From contig ML679972.1 of assembly GCA_007922225.1 (NCBI GenBank), positions 37,704,765 through 37,768,764 on the forward strand: a DNA stretch of 64,000 nt. The letters are read 5' to 3'. Source of the DNA: Emydura subglobosa (Eukaryota; Chordata; Testudines; Chelidae). This document shows positions 1 through 12,600 of the stretch, one piece after another (position 1 is the first letter of the stretch; each line of letters opens with the position of its first letter). The translations under genes were made by a program, and so were the position numbers. Below the pieces are notes generated by a model, which saw only the letters and a list, made by a program, of their open reading frames with translations, did no database searches and was not told the DNA's origin.

Positions 1-1017
1 GCTCCCAGTAGGGAAACTGAGGCACAGAAGAGGGGGGTGGGGGAGCGAGAGATTTGTTCGGAAGGGCAATGGCACAGCTGGGAAACCCAGGAGTCCTGGC
101 TCCCAATTCCAGCCACCAGGAAACACTCTCCCTGCAGGACCTCAGACAGAACGCAGGAGTCCTGACACCAAGCTCCAACCACTCAACACACTACCCTGCC
201 CAAAGCGGGAGTGGAACCTAAGCAGCCTGATTCCCTACCCGCTCCTTGCTCAGGGCTCACCTCCTGCCCTCTCTCAGGGACACCCGTGTGCAGATGTTGT
301 GTCGTGAGCCGCAGAGTCATAAACGCTCCAACCTGCCCCTAGACACGCACAGGTCCCTGCTTTGCCTTGGTTCCACATAGTGCCAGGCCTGCTGTTTCAG
401 GGTGGGCGGGAGCCATGATCAAAATGCCCTAGCCAGGAGCTTAGAAACCCGGAGGCATATGTGATGCTCAGCAAGCGTCTTGATTTAGTATTTGTACTAC
501 CATTTATTAGGTGTATTACGGTGGCACCTGGAGGCCCCAGCAGAACCCAGCACACACCCACATACCCCAGCCAGCCAGACCTGTATGTCTACCCATGCGA
601 ATCAGGGTCAGGTTTGAGCCCAGGCTGGCTCCCCTCCCGGCCACACAGATGCAGATCAGCCAGCATTCAGGACCCGGAACCTAGGGCCCGCCTGGGGGGA
701 GGGGCTGAGCCCAAGTACTGGGAAGACTCGGGTCCCAGCCCTGTCATGCGGCAGTGTGGACGCGGCTCAAGCCGCAGCCCCGCATCAGCAGAGGCCCACG
801 CGGCACCATGCGGGCAGGTGAGCCCCGCTGTGCCATCCGGGCCCAGCAACAGGAAGCCCAACCAGGCTGGCAGCGCAGGGTGCTCACAGTGCATCCTTAA
901 AATCTGCTCCCAGATCAACCCCAGCCCCTCCCCCCCCAACCCCCTTTGCCAGACGGAAGCTAAAACTCCTCTGGGCAGGGACCAGGACTGTGCAGCCCCT
1001 CCCTCTCTCAGTAGGGC

Positions 1018-1285
1018 CCTGGGGTGCCTAGGGGCTACTATAATACACCCAATAGCAACAAAAATATACAGCACCTGGCACAGCAGAGTCCTGGGCCATG
1101 ACGGGAGTAGCTAAGGGCTACCGTAATACAACTAATAGCAACAAAAATGTACAGCATCTGTCACAGTGGGGTCCTGGGCCATGGCTGGAGCACCTTGGCG
1201 CTACCATAATACATCAAATGACCATTAAATGTAAAGCATGTGGCACCATGGGGGCCTAGGCCATGATTCAGGTGTTATGGCAATC
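1018..1285 (+). repeat. Tandem repeat, three units of about 86 bp
   Basis: Units run GCTACCGTAATACAACTAAT, AGCAACAAAAATGTACAGCA, TCCTGGGCCATG. The same unit recurs at 5195-5325 and 32742-33225. It resembles the 3-prime tail of the turtle CORE-SINE/MIR elements in this window. Confidence 0.7.
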
Positions 1286-2569
1286 CACCTTGTACAAAGT
1301 AATTGCAACTGCAGCAAAGCAACAGCCCAGCAAACTGCACTCCCTGAGGCTGCAACTGGGGGCACAAGAGGCTTTTGCTGCTGCCCAGGAGGAGCCTGGA
1401 GCTCCTGTAAAGCGGGATGGCTGAGCAGGACAGCTGCCGCACGGAGCATCGAACCAGGGCCCTCCAGCGCGGTTGTTAGGGGACTGTAATGACTCATCCA
1501 GGCTGGGGCTCGGCCCAGCAGGTGACATGTCTCACGCCCCCACCCTGGGTGACACGAGCACATTAAAACACACACTCCCACCAAGCTAGGGCAAGCACTT
1601 GGGAATCCTGGAGCAGGCTCCTTCCGCCCTCAAGCCCAGCCAGCGCACAGAGAGCAGTTTTTTCCAACTATACGTGCTGCAGAATAAGGTAGGGGGGAAT
1701 CATGGTTTTGCCACACGCTGGTCATTGAGGGGGGTAGTGAGATGTCTGCTTATCCCGTGCAACCTGACAGTGAGTTCCTGGCTCTGGGTCTTGAACCTTT
1801 GACCCCTAGGTCTAAAAGCAGGGACTGGTACAGCCAGAGGCACCGCTCACAACTTGAAAGGAATGGCAGATTCGGGTCACCAGAAGGGGCTGAGAGCCAT
1901 GTAGTAAATAACAGAGTAGCCACATCCCAGCTGCAATATGACTCCCACTCTTCCATCCCAGGAGGCCCACGCAGCCTTCACTGCCTCTTTCCATCCACCA
2001 TGGTGGGATCTGCTCTCAGGGCAGTGGTGGTTTGTAAAGTCACCTCTTTCGTTAGGAGCCATGCGCTTGGTTGCTACCCTGCTACAGCTGGGTTCGAGGT
2101 GAAAAGCCCCGTGCCCCGCTCCCTAAACCAGCCAGACCCCCCTGCTCCAGATTGGGGAAAGCACCCCTAGAGGGGAAAGGCCCTGTGTCCCCTTCCCAAT
2201 CCCCAGATCTCAGACTCAGGTTAAGAATGTATTGTTTGTTTTTTTAAATGATCTTCATTTCAAAGCAAAAAATGATCCATGCACCAAGATCTGCGCTGTG
2301 AGTTTATTTAGCTGTTTCATGTTACTACAGGCAGAGCTACGCAGCTGAAGGATGTGTATAGTAAGCGCGCCCCGATCATCATGACAGCAGTCCCAGGGCC
2401 AGCTTGGCGCCTAGAATCCACCTAACACTTTACTAGCCAAATTTTCAAAACTGGCCCCTAATTTTGGGTGCCCAACCTGGGATGGATTTTTCAGAAGTGT
2501 TGAGCACTCACAGCTTCCCTTGTCTTTAGCCAACCAAGCACGGGAACCCAGGAATCCTGGCTGCCCGGT

Positions 2570-2785
2570 TTTAGCGGTGAGAGTAATTAAACACGGGAAC
2601 AACTTACCACGGGGCCTGGTGGATTCTCCATCACTGGCACTATTAAAATCAAGACGGGATGTTTTTCTAGAAGACCTGCTCTAGGAATCCGTTTGGGGCA
2701 GGTCTCTGGCCTATGTTACACAGGAGGTCAGACTAGAGGATCACAACAGTCCCTTCTGGCCTGGGAATCTATGAATGTCCCTGCT
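2570..2785 (+). mobile_element. CR1 3-prime end fragment
   Basis: Sense-strand tail: GAGAGTAATTAAACACGGGA, TGGATTCTCCATCACTGGCA, then GTCCCTTCTGGCCTGGGAAT. Typical CR1 3-prime sequence of reptiles. Confidence 0.75.
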
Positions 2786-5194
2786 TTAAACACTAGACTA
2801 CTCCTTTTCTGGAGCCAGGAAGAATAGAACCCAGGAGACCTGACACCCACTCCCCTCCTCTAACCACTAGACCCTTCTCCCCTCCCCACATCCATGAATA
2901 GCTCCCAGGAGCCTCACCTTCCAGCTTCCCCTGCTTTAGTCACTAGACCCTTTTCCCCTCTCAGAGCTGGGAGTGCAACGCTGTCTCCTGCTCTAACCCC
3001 TACATCACACTCCCTGCCGGAGCTGGGAATAGAACCCAGGCATCCTCAGTCACGCACCCAGGCATTAAAAATCAGCGGCCACTCTTGGAAGATTTGGGCC
3101 TGGCAGGTCAGCGTGGCGTGTCCTGACCCACTGACTGCCCCAACCCCCAATTTTATTTCGGACTCGCGCAATGGCTGTTGGAAAAGCAGGGGTTTGGGTG
3201 GCCCAGGGAGCCCAGGTCGCAAGACAGCAGCAAAAAAATAGGTCCTGCGCAGAAGAGGGGGAGCGTTGAAAGGTGACCTACCAAGGAAAGAGACAAGAAT
3301 GGATCTGTGCCCTCTGCCTGTCTGTCGTAGGCCTTGTCTGTACAGAAAGTTGTCCTGAGCCAGTTCCCGTGGACCAATGCACCCCAGCATGGACCCAGCT
3401 ACAGCCATAAAAATGTGCTTGTGCTGTAGTAAAGCGGTCATGATAGGGTTAACTGAGCTGCCCAGAGTATTAAGGGATGGAGGCATGTTCTACCCTTCCC
3501 CCCCCTTACTTCCGGCACCCCAGAGGTTAGGTTAAAGGTGGACCCTAGGCTATGGGAGTCCGGCATTTTCTTTCCGGCTCTGCCACATGCTTCCTGTGTG
3601 ACCTTGGGAGAACCAGAGGGAGTTTCTCAGCATCCCATCCACACACATACTGTGCTGTGATGCACTTAAATAAAGCAGCCCATTCCCAGCCTGCAGGCCC
3701 GTGAGTGGATGCATTTTTGTCGCATGTGCAAAGCCAGCGAGGAGGAAAAACACAAAGATAGTGACCGAGGCGGGAAATCGAAGCACTTCACCCAGCCAAT
3801 GAGGATCAGCAGCAATAACTCAGCCCGCTATTGTTCTGCAAATGAGATTATCTCGATCAGGACAAACACAGAATTTTCCCTCCACGTCCCTATGCCCTCT
3901 CCAGGAGTTTGTCACAAGCTCAGAAAACAGGAGGTAGAAGTTTACCAAGCCCGCAAAAGATCTGAATGGCTCATGAGGCACTGAAACTGCAGAACGAATC
4001 AAGTTTCGTCGCAGGACAAGGGGGCGAGGCAAGAGCACAGGCGGGTCAGTCCCTGGCATAGCTAAAAACATCCACTGAATATTGCTCACTTGGCGAGGGC
4101 CCAGAGGACGGGATAGCTTGGGGCGGGGTGTCAATCAAAGATGATCACTGGCAGAAGGGAGGAAGCTGGCCCAGAGCAGGAGAATTAGCCCTGGCAATGG
4201 AGGCAGCCGGGACAGGAGCCGCTTTCAGCCAGCAGGGACAAAATCAAAACGTCTGCCCCCAAATGTGGAACTGGCTGCTAATTTAATGGCATCACAATAT
4301 GGCGACAAAGGGAGGGTGATCCTGTAATACTCCAGGTACCCCAAGTAAAGTTGTCATGACCACTTCACTACCACAGCTATTCCCACGATGGAGAATAAGC
4401 TGTCCCAGTTTAAGGCCCCTTTATATCAAGATAACTGCGTCCTCACTAGGGTTTGTAGTGGTATAACGATATCAGTAAAAAACAAAACCACATTCCTAAG
4501 TCATGTAGTTAGACTAGGACAAAATCTAGGCCTTGACCAGGCCTTATGGGTTTATTTCGCTGCCCATCTTTGTGGAATCCGGGCACCCTCCATGAGAAAC
4601 AAGTAGCAATAGCGACCTAGTGGATTTCATGGAGTTCTCCATTGCTGAGGTGAAAACTCTACGAGGTGTGATTTGGATTTTTGAGCTTAATTAATTCCCT
4701 TGTGTGCGGGGGGTCACTGGCCCAAAGGGTGTGTCTGTGTCGTGAATGTCAATCTGACAATGAAAGAGGCTTCTTTAGGATGGATACAGATTTCAACCTG
4801 GTTTATAGCAGTTTAGCTTCAATGTCACAGGCTCCTTGCGTGGCCCTGTGTCTCCGCTTCTCAAAGACATTTAGTGGCTAATGTCCACTGTTTCAATTAA
4901 AGTCAGGATGCTAAATACCTCTGTGGATCTGGGCCTCAGTTTCCCCATCTGTATAATGTGGGATAACAGCATTTCCTTCCCTCACAAGAGGGACTGTGAG
5001 ACAGAGACATTTGAGATACTATGGGAGAGGGAGCTATATATGCACCTGATACAGAGGAAGTTCCCAGTATCAGCGGCATCTTTTTGAGCCAGCTAGAAAT
5101 CAAGCCACTTCATTGTTCTCCTTCAAAGCTCCCCTTAAAACTCTCCTTTGCCCCAGTGCCCACAAAACACTTGACAGCGGTAGCACCTAATGCC

Positions 5195-5330
5195 TGGTCT
5201 GTGACTGCAGCTCAAAGGTGCTACCGTAATACATGTGATAGCAATAAAAAAAATGTACAGCGCCTGGCACAGTGGGGGCCTGGTCTGTGACTGGGGCTCC
5301 AAGGCGCTACCATAATACAACTAATAAATA
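5195..5330 (+). repeat. Tandem repeat, about two units of the 84-86 bp family
   Basis: GCTACCGTAATACATGTGAT, AATGTACAGCGCCTGGCACA, CTGGTCTGTGACTGGGGCTC, repeated once more. Confidence 0.65.
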
Positions 5331-6533
5331 ATCATTTAGGAACACTTGATCTCATTTAACTAAGTTGGATTTGAATTTTCTTTCTTTCTTATGCAATTTA
5401 TGTGCAATTTATGTGCATAGGCCAGTTCCAGCTCTCCATACAGTCCTGCAGGGTAGATTGCAATGTCAAAGTTTCTACTCTAAATGCTTGGCATCTTGAA
5501 CTGAGATCAGGGCCCCAGGAGAGACTGCCCTTGCTCCAAATGCTACCAGGCTAAACAAACAAAGGCACCGTAATTCACAGGTTGGGGGGAAACCCATACC
5601 TAGAAAGATGAAGTAACTTGCCCAGGAAGGCTCTGGCAAAGGCAGGGATTGAACACTGATCTCCTGCGTCCCCCACTAGTGTTTTAACCACACAGCAAGG
5701 CTACCAGGTGTATTATTATCCCCCCCACTGAGGCCCAAATGATTTCAAGGCCCTCCTCCAGCACCAGTTTGATATTGGCTCCCAGCATGGGGTCATCAAC
5801 AGGGTTTGAACTTGACCAGATTGTCTCATTGTTTTCTTGCACTCCCCCTCTGTCTGGCTCTGCCTCTTCTCTCTTGTCTTATGCCCAGCAAAGGCCTCTA
5901 TCACTCAAGCTAAGAGAGTCACTCCCTCAGCTGGCAGCGGTAGCAGACTGTTACCAGCTTGCACAGGAAATTGTTGTTCTCCCCATTTTACAGCTAGGGC
6001 AGACTGAGTTTAATTTCTCAGGGTGTCTTGATCCATCATAAAGAAGAAAAACGGGGAGGAAGCACCCATCCCAATTTCATTTCCCTTTGCACCTTTAACA
6101 CAGCAGCTCTGCAGACTCTGGGGATGTTTAACCCCTTCCCTGCCGCTGCTAGATGGGCCGGGCAGATAACAGTCCATATGTTGAAATCAAGGTCCTCGCA
6201 CAGATCTCTATAGCTGACCTCTGTTCTCAGCCCCGGGTGTCTTTGCCCTTCCAGGAAGCTCACCCAGAATTGCCTATGCCCAAAGTAGAAACGGTTCATC
6301 GAGGGAACATGACTTCTACCTGCTACGGCAACTCCCGAGGGGACCCCAGCTACACAGACGGGATCTCCGATCAGTGGGACAGCGAAAATCCAGGCTCTGT
6401 GCCCTGATCAGCTGGAATCACGATCCATGAAAACACCAAGTGAGGGCAGTTCCTTATGCACAGGGGGAAGGAGATGGCCTATGGGAATATCACAGCAAGC
6501 CAAGCCAACCGCTACCCCCACCCGATCTCTGTC

Positions 6534-6659
6534 CTATATGCTGTTCAGGATGGATCCAGTCCCTGGTTTCCTCAAGCCAAGGGATTTGATGCTGCCTGAT
6601 TTCTCCTCTTCCTCGTGGTACCCTCGTTTCATCGTGGCCGTTAGGTACTTGAAGAGACT
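6534..6659 (-). CDS. XGB: Globin X coding exon 5 (helix H and C-terminal tail) with stop
   Basis: Acceptor CCCTTGCAG. Encodes [20 protein letters not shown] then a 21-residue tail ending GSILNSI and TAG at 6536-6534. An ATTAAA-type sequence on the minus strand at 6014-6009 could serve for polyadenylation, but it is weakly supported. Confidence 0.92.
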   Translation of the reverse strand, partial: SLFKYLTATMKRGYHEEEEKSGSIKSLGLRKPGTGSILNSI

Positions 6660-9600
6660 CTGCAAGGGGAGGGGAGAGAGAACGCACAAGGGGTGAAACG
6701 GGCCCAGCAGGGCAGGTGGTCCATGCCTGGTTGCCCCAGGGTCAGGGAGGTGTCTTTTGCCCTCCCTGGGAAAATCCACTCAAATCTGGCTAAGTTAGAA
6801 GCCTTTTGGGGAGGAAAAAAATCTCAGTTCGCACATGCTCAGTAGAGACTGGTTAGAGTCTGGCAACTAAATTCTCTAGAGGTTCTTTCTGCACTGAGCA
6901 TGCTCCAGCCCAAGGCTGCACAGGACTTTCCTTCTGCGTGGTCTGTATCACAATATGTACACGGGAGGGAGCTGATCGGAGTCTCCTCTGCACTCCCTGA
7001 ATACACTGTGCAGGGCCTGGCCCAGTCCCAGTTAGAGCAGCTTTAGGGCTGCTCTAACACACACTCTGTGGACCCTGGAGGGCAGGGAATAGCCACAGCG
7101 CAGCACGCTCCAGCCACACCCCCCAACCACCCCCTATGGCCCTGGGGGGCAGGGAATAGCCACAGCGCAGTGTGCTCCAGCCACGCCCCCGATCCACCCC
7201 TCATGGGCGCTGGGGAGGCCTCTACTGGGTGGATCATCAGAGGACCATTTCCATCCACATCAAGACCCCTTGGTGCTGCCAGAGGAGCCTGGGTGTTGCT
7301 GAGAACCGGGCCCTAAGCCCACTACTAAGCCAGTCAGGGGCCCCCCTAAACCCCTAAGAGGCTGTGTCCAGTTTCCCTTTGGGTGCGGCTGACAGCAGGA
7401 GTCCCCCGCGAAGGGCTCAGGCCAGGGTGAAGAGCCTGAGGGTCTGGCTGTCCCTGGCATGGACAGGAGCTCTGCTGGAGGCCATGCGAGAGAGGGCAAA
7501 CGGCGGAGCCACTCCCTACCTGCCACGCCTCCTCCACGGCTGGTGTCCACCGCTCCTTGAGGATGGGCTGCACCGCGCTGATGAACTGGATGCCGACGTA
7601 CTGGAACCAGAGAGCCAAGGCAGGATCAGAGGGAGGCGTCAGATGGACCCGTGGCAAATACAGACTGGTCCGGACGTGGCTGGGCACATGGTCTCTCCCT
7701 GCCCAGCCAGCTCGCGGACCTGCGGTGCTGCACAGCTGTATGTGTAGCAGTGCATGCTGGGGAAAGCAGACCATACTGGCAAACTGGGCAGGAAAGCGGT
7801 TCATGCTGGGGCGTGCTTGGAACAGCGGTTTGTACCAGTGGATTGTGGGGAAATTGGTTTGCACCAGGGTCTATTGGGAAAATTGGTTCATCCCAAACGC
7901 CATTTGTACTGGTGCCTGGTGGTGGGAAAAAGCAGTTTGCAGTGGTGCATGCTGGGGGGAAAAAAGCACTGTGTACAGGTGCATGCTGGTTAAATCGGTT
8001 CGAACTGGTGAACTCTGGTTTGTACTGGATTATGCTGGGAAAAGCAGTTCATCCTAGTGAATTGTGGGAAAAGCTGTTAATCCTAGAGCATGCTGAGGAA
8101 AAAGTCATTTGTACTAGTGCATGCTGGGAAAAAAAAACAGTTTACAGCAAGGCATGCTGGGAAAATTGCTTTGGACTGGAACGAGCTGGGAAATGCTTTC
8201 CCATTCTGCCACCATTACTGGCACCAGGGTGCAGAGGATCATGGGAGTAATGCATTCTGGGATATCATCCCACATAGAGCCACAGAGACTGGTTCCAAAT
8301 CCCCATGTGGGTAGGCAGGTCCCATTGGCGCAGCCCAGGAGCACCCCCCCTACACCCGAGGATGGCAAAGTCCACCCCCTACCGCACAGCCGGGCCCTTG
8401 GCGCTCTCACCTCATAGTACTTAGGAGGGGCGTTGTATCTGTAGTGACTCCTGCCGAGCTCAAAGGCCAGGTGTTCCAGCTTGTCCTCTTGGTCCAGCCG
8501 GGCCACACTTTTCTCGATGAAGGACATTACCCTGGGGTGGGGGAGAATCAGGCATTGGATCAGCGGTGTGGCTGGAGTGCATTGTGCTGTGGCTATTCCC
8601 TGCTTCCCTGCAGGGGTAAGAGCGACCTGCAGGAAATGTGCTGGACACTGCCAACATCGAGCCCTCTAGCCTGTCAAAGCCAGCTGCGACAGAGGAAGAA
8701 CCCACCTTGCACTAGGAAAAAGTCCTTCCTGACCCCTGCCAGCACCAGTGCCCTGAAGCATGAAGATGGAGACTGGCATCCAGAGGCCCCAAGCCCTGGC
8801 AGCTCCCATTGGCTTCAGGGTGAGTTGTGGATGCTCAGCACCTCTGTAAAGCAAGCTTCTACCACTGCCACAAGCCTAGCTTCCCTGGAGTCGACCTGGC
8901 TCAGGAACAGTCTTTGGCAGGGAATTCCACAGGCTAACAAGGACTAAGTCCAGGTCTTGTATATCGATCTAGCAAACTTACTAACTACCAGCCCCCGACA
9001 GTTCTGTTTCCAGACCCCCAACAGCTCCTCTGTCTCCTCTCCAAACTGCACCAACTTTCTTCCCATGCCCCCGCCCACCTTATCCCATGGTTGGGCACCT
9101 CATATGGGCGGTCTCCAGCCCTGACCGTCCTCCCATCTCCAAACACTCCCATTTCCATGGTTTGAGTACTTTAAATTTCAAAGTCGGATCTCCCGCCCAC
9201 TGGTGGGAAAGCCCCCCCTCATTTCAGGGAGCAGCTCCCCCTCCCACTTTAGTTAGCATGAGGACTTGAGACCCCACTCCCTTCTGAGATCCAGGAATAG
9301 AACCCAGGAGTCCTGGTTCCCAGACTCCCCCCTGCTCTAACTACTAGACCCTTCTCCCCTCCGAGATCCAGAAATAGAACCCAGGAGTCTTGGTTCCTGC
9401 AGCTCAACCTTTTGCATTGGCCTTGGGACTACAGGGCCAAGCCACGCCCTCGCAGACCCAGGAGATCGGGCATGACGCGGCAGCAGCTTCCAGGGCACCC
9501 CACCTGAGGCCATGGGCTTGTAGCTCCTTGTTCATCTTCAGCTGCTGCAGGTCGTCAATGTCCCGGAAGAGGAAGAAGACATCTTTACACTCAGGGTGGG

Positions 9601-12600
9601 TCTCGAATAATCTGAGCAGGGGGAGGGGAGACAGAGTTAGGGGCATTGGGCTCTTTCTAGCTGTTTAACTGGGACTGTCTGTACCGCAGGGCAGCTGGGC
9701 GAAGTGCACAGGAATGACTCCTAATGGTGGTGCCAGTATAACACTCCGCCACTTACACCGCCCTCCCACCCGCCCATTGCAACGGTGGGTGCCGTTCACC
9801 TGCCTGCACAGACGGCGATATGGGAAGTGATTTGACCTAGGTAGTGACCAGAAGAGAACCCAGGAATCCTGACCCAGGGCCCCTCTGTAACTGGCAGATC
9901 AGCCCTCCATTCCCTGAAAAAAGGAGTGGAACCTAACAGCCCTGACTCCCAGCCCCCTGCTCTAACCAGTAGATGCCACTCCCTTCCCAGAGCTGGGAGT
10001 AGAACCCAGGAGTCCTGGCTCCTAGGCCCTGAACACTAAGCCCTATCACTCATTTGAGGGGCTCAGGCCCCTCATCATTTCACAGGGCTTGGGTGAGATT
10101 CTGGAATTCCCTTTTATTATTCATTAGCATCATGTATTACTGTCATGTCCAGTGGTCCCAAGCAAGACCGAGGCCCCACTATGCCAGCCGGTGCCCACAC
10201 CTCAATCCACTGTGCATCTGGGCAGTGCCCGGCGCGACGGGGCCCTGATCTCGGTCACTGTGTGTCTGGGCAGTGCCCGGCGCGACGGGGCCCCGATCTC
10301 GGTCACTCTGTGTCTGGGCAGTGCCTGGTGCGATGGGGCTCTGATCTCAGTTCGTGTCCATGCCATGCCTAGCACAACGTGGTCCCAATCTCAGATGTGG
10401 CTTGTGGGTGCTACCATAATCCACCTAACCCTAATGTAGACAGACTGGAAAAGAAGCCGCCTCTCCCCCTGAGGGGACCCATTTTGCCGAGCCTAACAGA
10501 AACAGCTGTGCAGCTGGGTTCACGCTCTGAACACACGGCTTGGTTAGATGCTCTGCACGCATCCATGCTAAATATAGCGCTCCCAGGAGAGGGATTGAGC
10601 TGCACTAGCGAGCCCTGGGCAGAGCCATCTGTCCAGCACCTTGCCCTGTGCCGTGCGGAGGGGCAGAAACGAGATCCAGAGGCGCTCACCCTCAGTAGAA
10701 GGCAGCGGCAAACTCCCGGCAGCAGTGCCCCAGTCTGCCAGGTTTGCCGGCTTCTGCGAACTCAGCAGGGTCTGGGCCAATCAGTATCAGGGAAACTGGG
10801 GAAGGGGCTTCGGGAGGTCGTCAGGTCAGATCCAGCCCCCTGCGCTGGGGCAGGACCCAGTAAACCCAGACCAGCCCCGACAGGGGTTTGTCCAACCTGC
10901 TCTTAAAAACCTCCAGCGACGGGGATCCCACAACCGCCCTGGGAAGCCTGAACCACAGCTGAACTCCCCTGAGAGTTACCAAGTTTGTCCTAACATCTCA
11001 CCGAAATCTCCTGTGCTGCAGATTCCACCCACTACGTCGTGTCCTATTTCCTGTGGGCCTGCAGAACAACTGATCCCTGTCCTCTTTAGAACAGCCCCTA
11101 ACATATTTGGCAATCGTTTTAGGTCCGCCCCCCCAGGTCTTCTTTTCTCAAGCCTAAACAGGCCCCGTTTTTTATCCTTTTGTCATAGGTCAGGTTTGCT
11201 CAACCTTGAATCATTTCTGTGGCTCTTCTATGGACTCGCTCCAATTTGCCCACGTCTCTCCTAAAGCTTGTCACCCAGACCTGGACACCGTTCTCCAGCG
11301 GAGGCCTCACCACTGCTAAGTAGAGCGGGATAATAACCTCCCGGGCCTCAAGTGCGATGGCCCTGTTAGTACACTTAGAATGATATTTGTCTTTTTAGCA
11401 GCTGCATCGCATCGTTGACTCGTATTCACTTTGTGAGCCACTATAACCCCCCGATCCTTTTCAGCAGTACGACCCCTGGCCGGCTATTCCCCATTTGGTA
11501 GTTGTGCGTTTCATTTTTCCTTTCTAAGTGAACTACTTTGCATTTGTGTTAATTGAATTTCCTCTTGTTCATTTCAGTTCTCTAATTTCTCCTGGTCGTT
11601 TTGAATTCCTCTCTGTCCTCCACAAGGCTGACATCACCCTCCCAGCTCAGTGTCATCCGCCAATTTTATAAGCACCCTCTCCACTCCGTTATCCCAGTCA
11701 TTAACGAGAATATTGAACAGTGCCGCAGCCGGGACTGACCCTTGTGGGACCCCACGCTGCCCTCCAAGTTTGACAGTGAAGCACTGATAACTACTCTTTG
11801 AGTCTGGTCTTTCAAACAGTTGTGCACCCACGTCACAGTGATTTTATCTAGACCACATTTCCCTAGTTTGCTCATGACAATGTAGATCATATCTACAGCT
11901 TCCCCCACCCCATATCCACTGGGCCAGTAACCTGTCAAAGAAGGAAATGAGGTTGGTTTGGCAGGATTTGTTCTTGGCAAAGCCATGCCGGCTATTCTAT
12001 TATTGTTTCTTAAAACCCTATTCACCACTCGCTGCTTACACACTGATTGCTTAATAATTAGTTCCAGTATCTTTCTATCTATCGAAGTCAGGCTGACGGG
12101 TCTGTAATCCCCCAGGTCCTCTCTGTTCCCCTTTTTAAAGACAGGAGCTACATTTGCCCTTCTCCAGTCCGCTGGGACCTTACCCGTCCTCCACAAGGTC
12201 TCAAAGATCATCACTAACAGTTCTAAGATTGCTGCAGCTACTGCCTGAAGCACCCTAGGGTGAATTTCATCAGGCCCCGACAACGTGAATAAATCCAACT
12301 TCTCTAAATATTCTTTCCCTATGTTGGCTTGCGTTCCTTCCCCCTTGCTGTTAACATTCATTATGCTGAGTATCTGGTCACCATTAACCTTTTTAGTGAC
12401 GACTGAAGCGAAACAGGCATTAAATCCCCTGCCCTTCTTGAGGTCATCAGTTATTAGCTCTGCCTTCCCGCTAAGTAGAGAACTTACAGTTTTCTTCACC
12501 TTTCTCTAGCTCTTAATGTATTTAAACAACCTCTTCTTGGGGCCTTTTATGTCCCTTGCAAGGTTTAACTCAGCTGTGCCTTCGCCTTTCCGATTTTGTC

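Larger units (their letters stand above)
1..6533. other. 3-prime flank of globin X, no gene recognised
   Basis: No conserved protein or RNA gene seen. Contains antisense tRNA/MIR SINE remnants (1-250, 2800-3060, 5580-5710), an 86-bp tandem repeat (1018-1285), a sense CR1 tail (2570-2785), and an AT-richer stretch (about 4250-5000) in which I recognise nothing. Confidence 0.6.

Noticed and set aside
461..1114. 217-codon plus-strand frame
   Set aside because: Runs through SINE-derived repeats, no homology or splice context, composition like neighbouring noncoding DNA.
7740..8265. CRISPR-like array
   Set aside because: Units are diverged, lack unique spacers of fixed size and lie in a vertebrate intron; it is a minisatellite.
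11666..12499. Reverse transcriptase-like frame as a host gene
   Set aside because: CR1 ORF2 remnant with frameshifts; no intact endonuclease or start.
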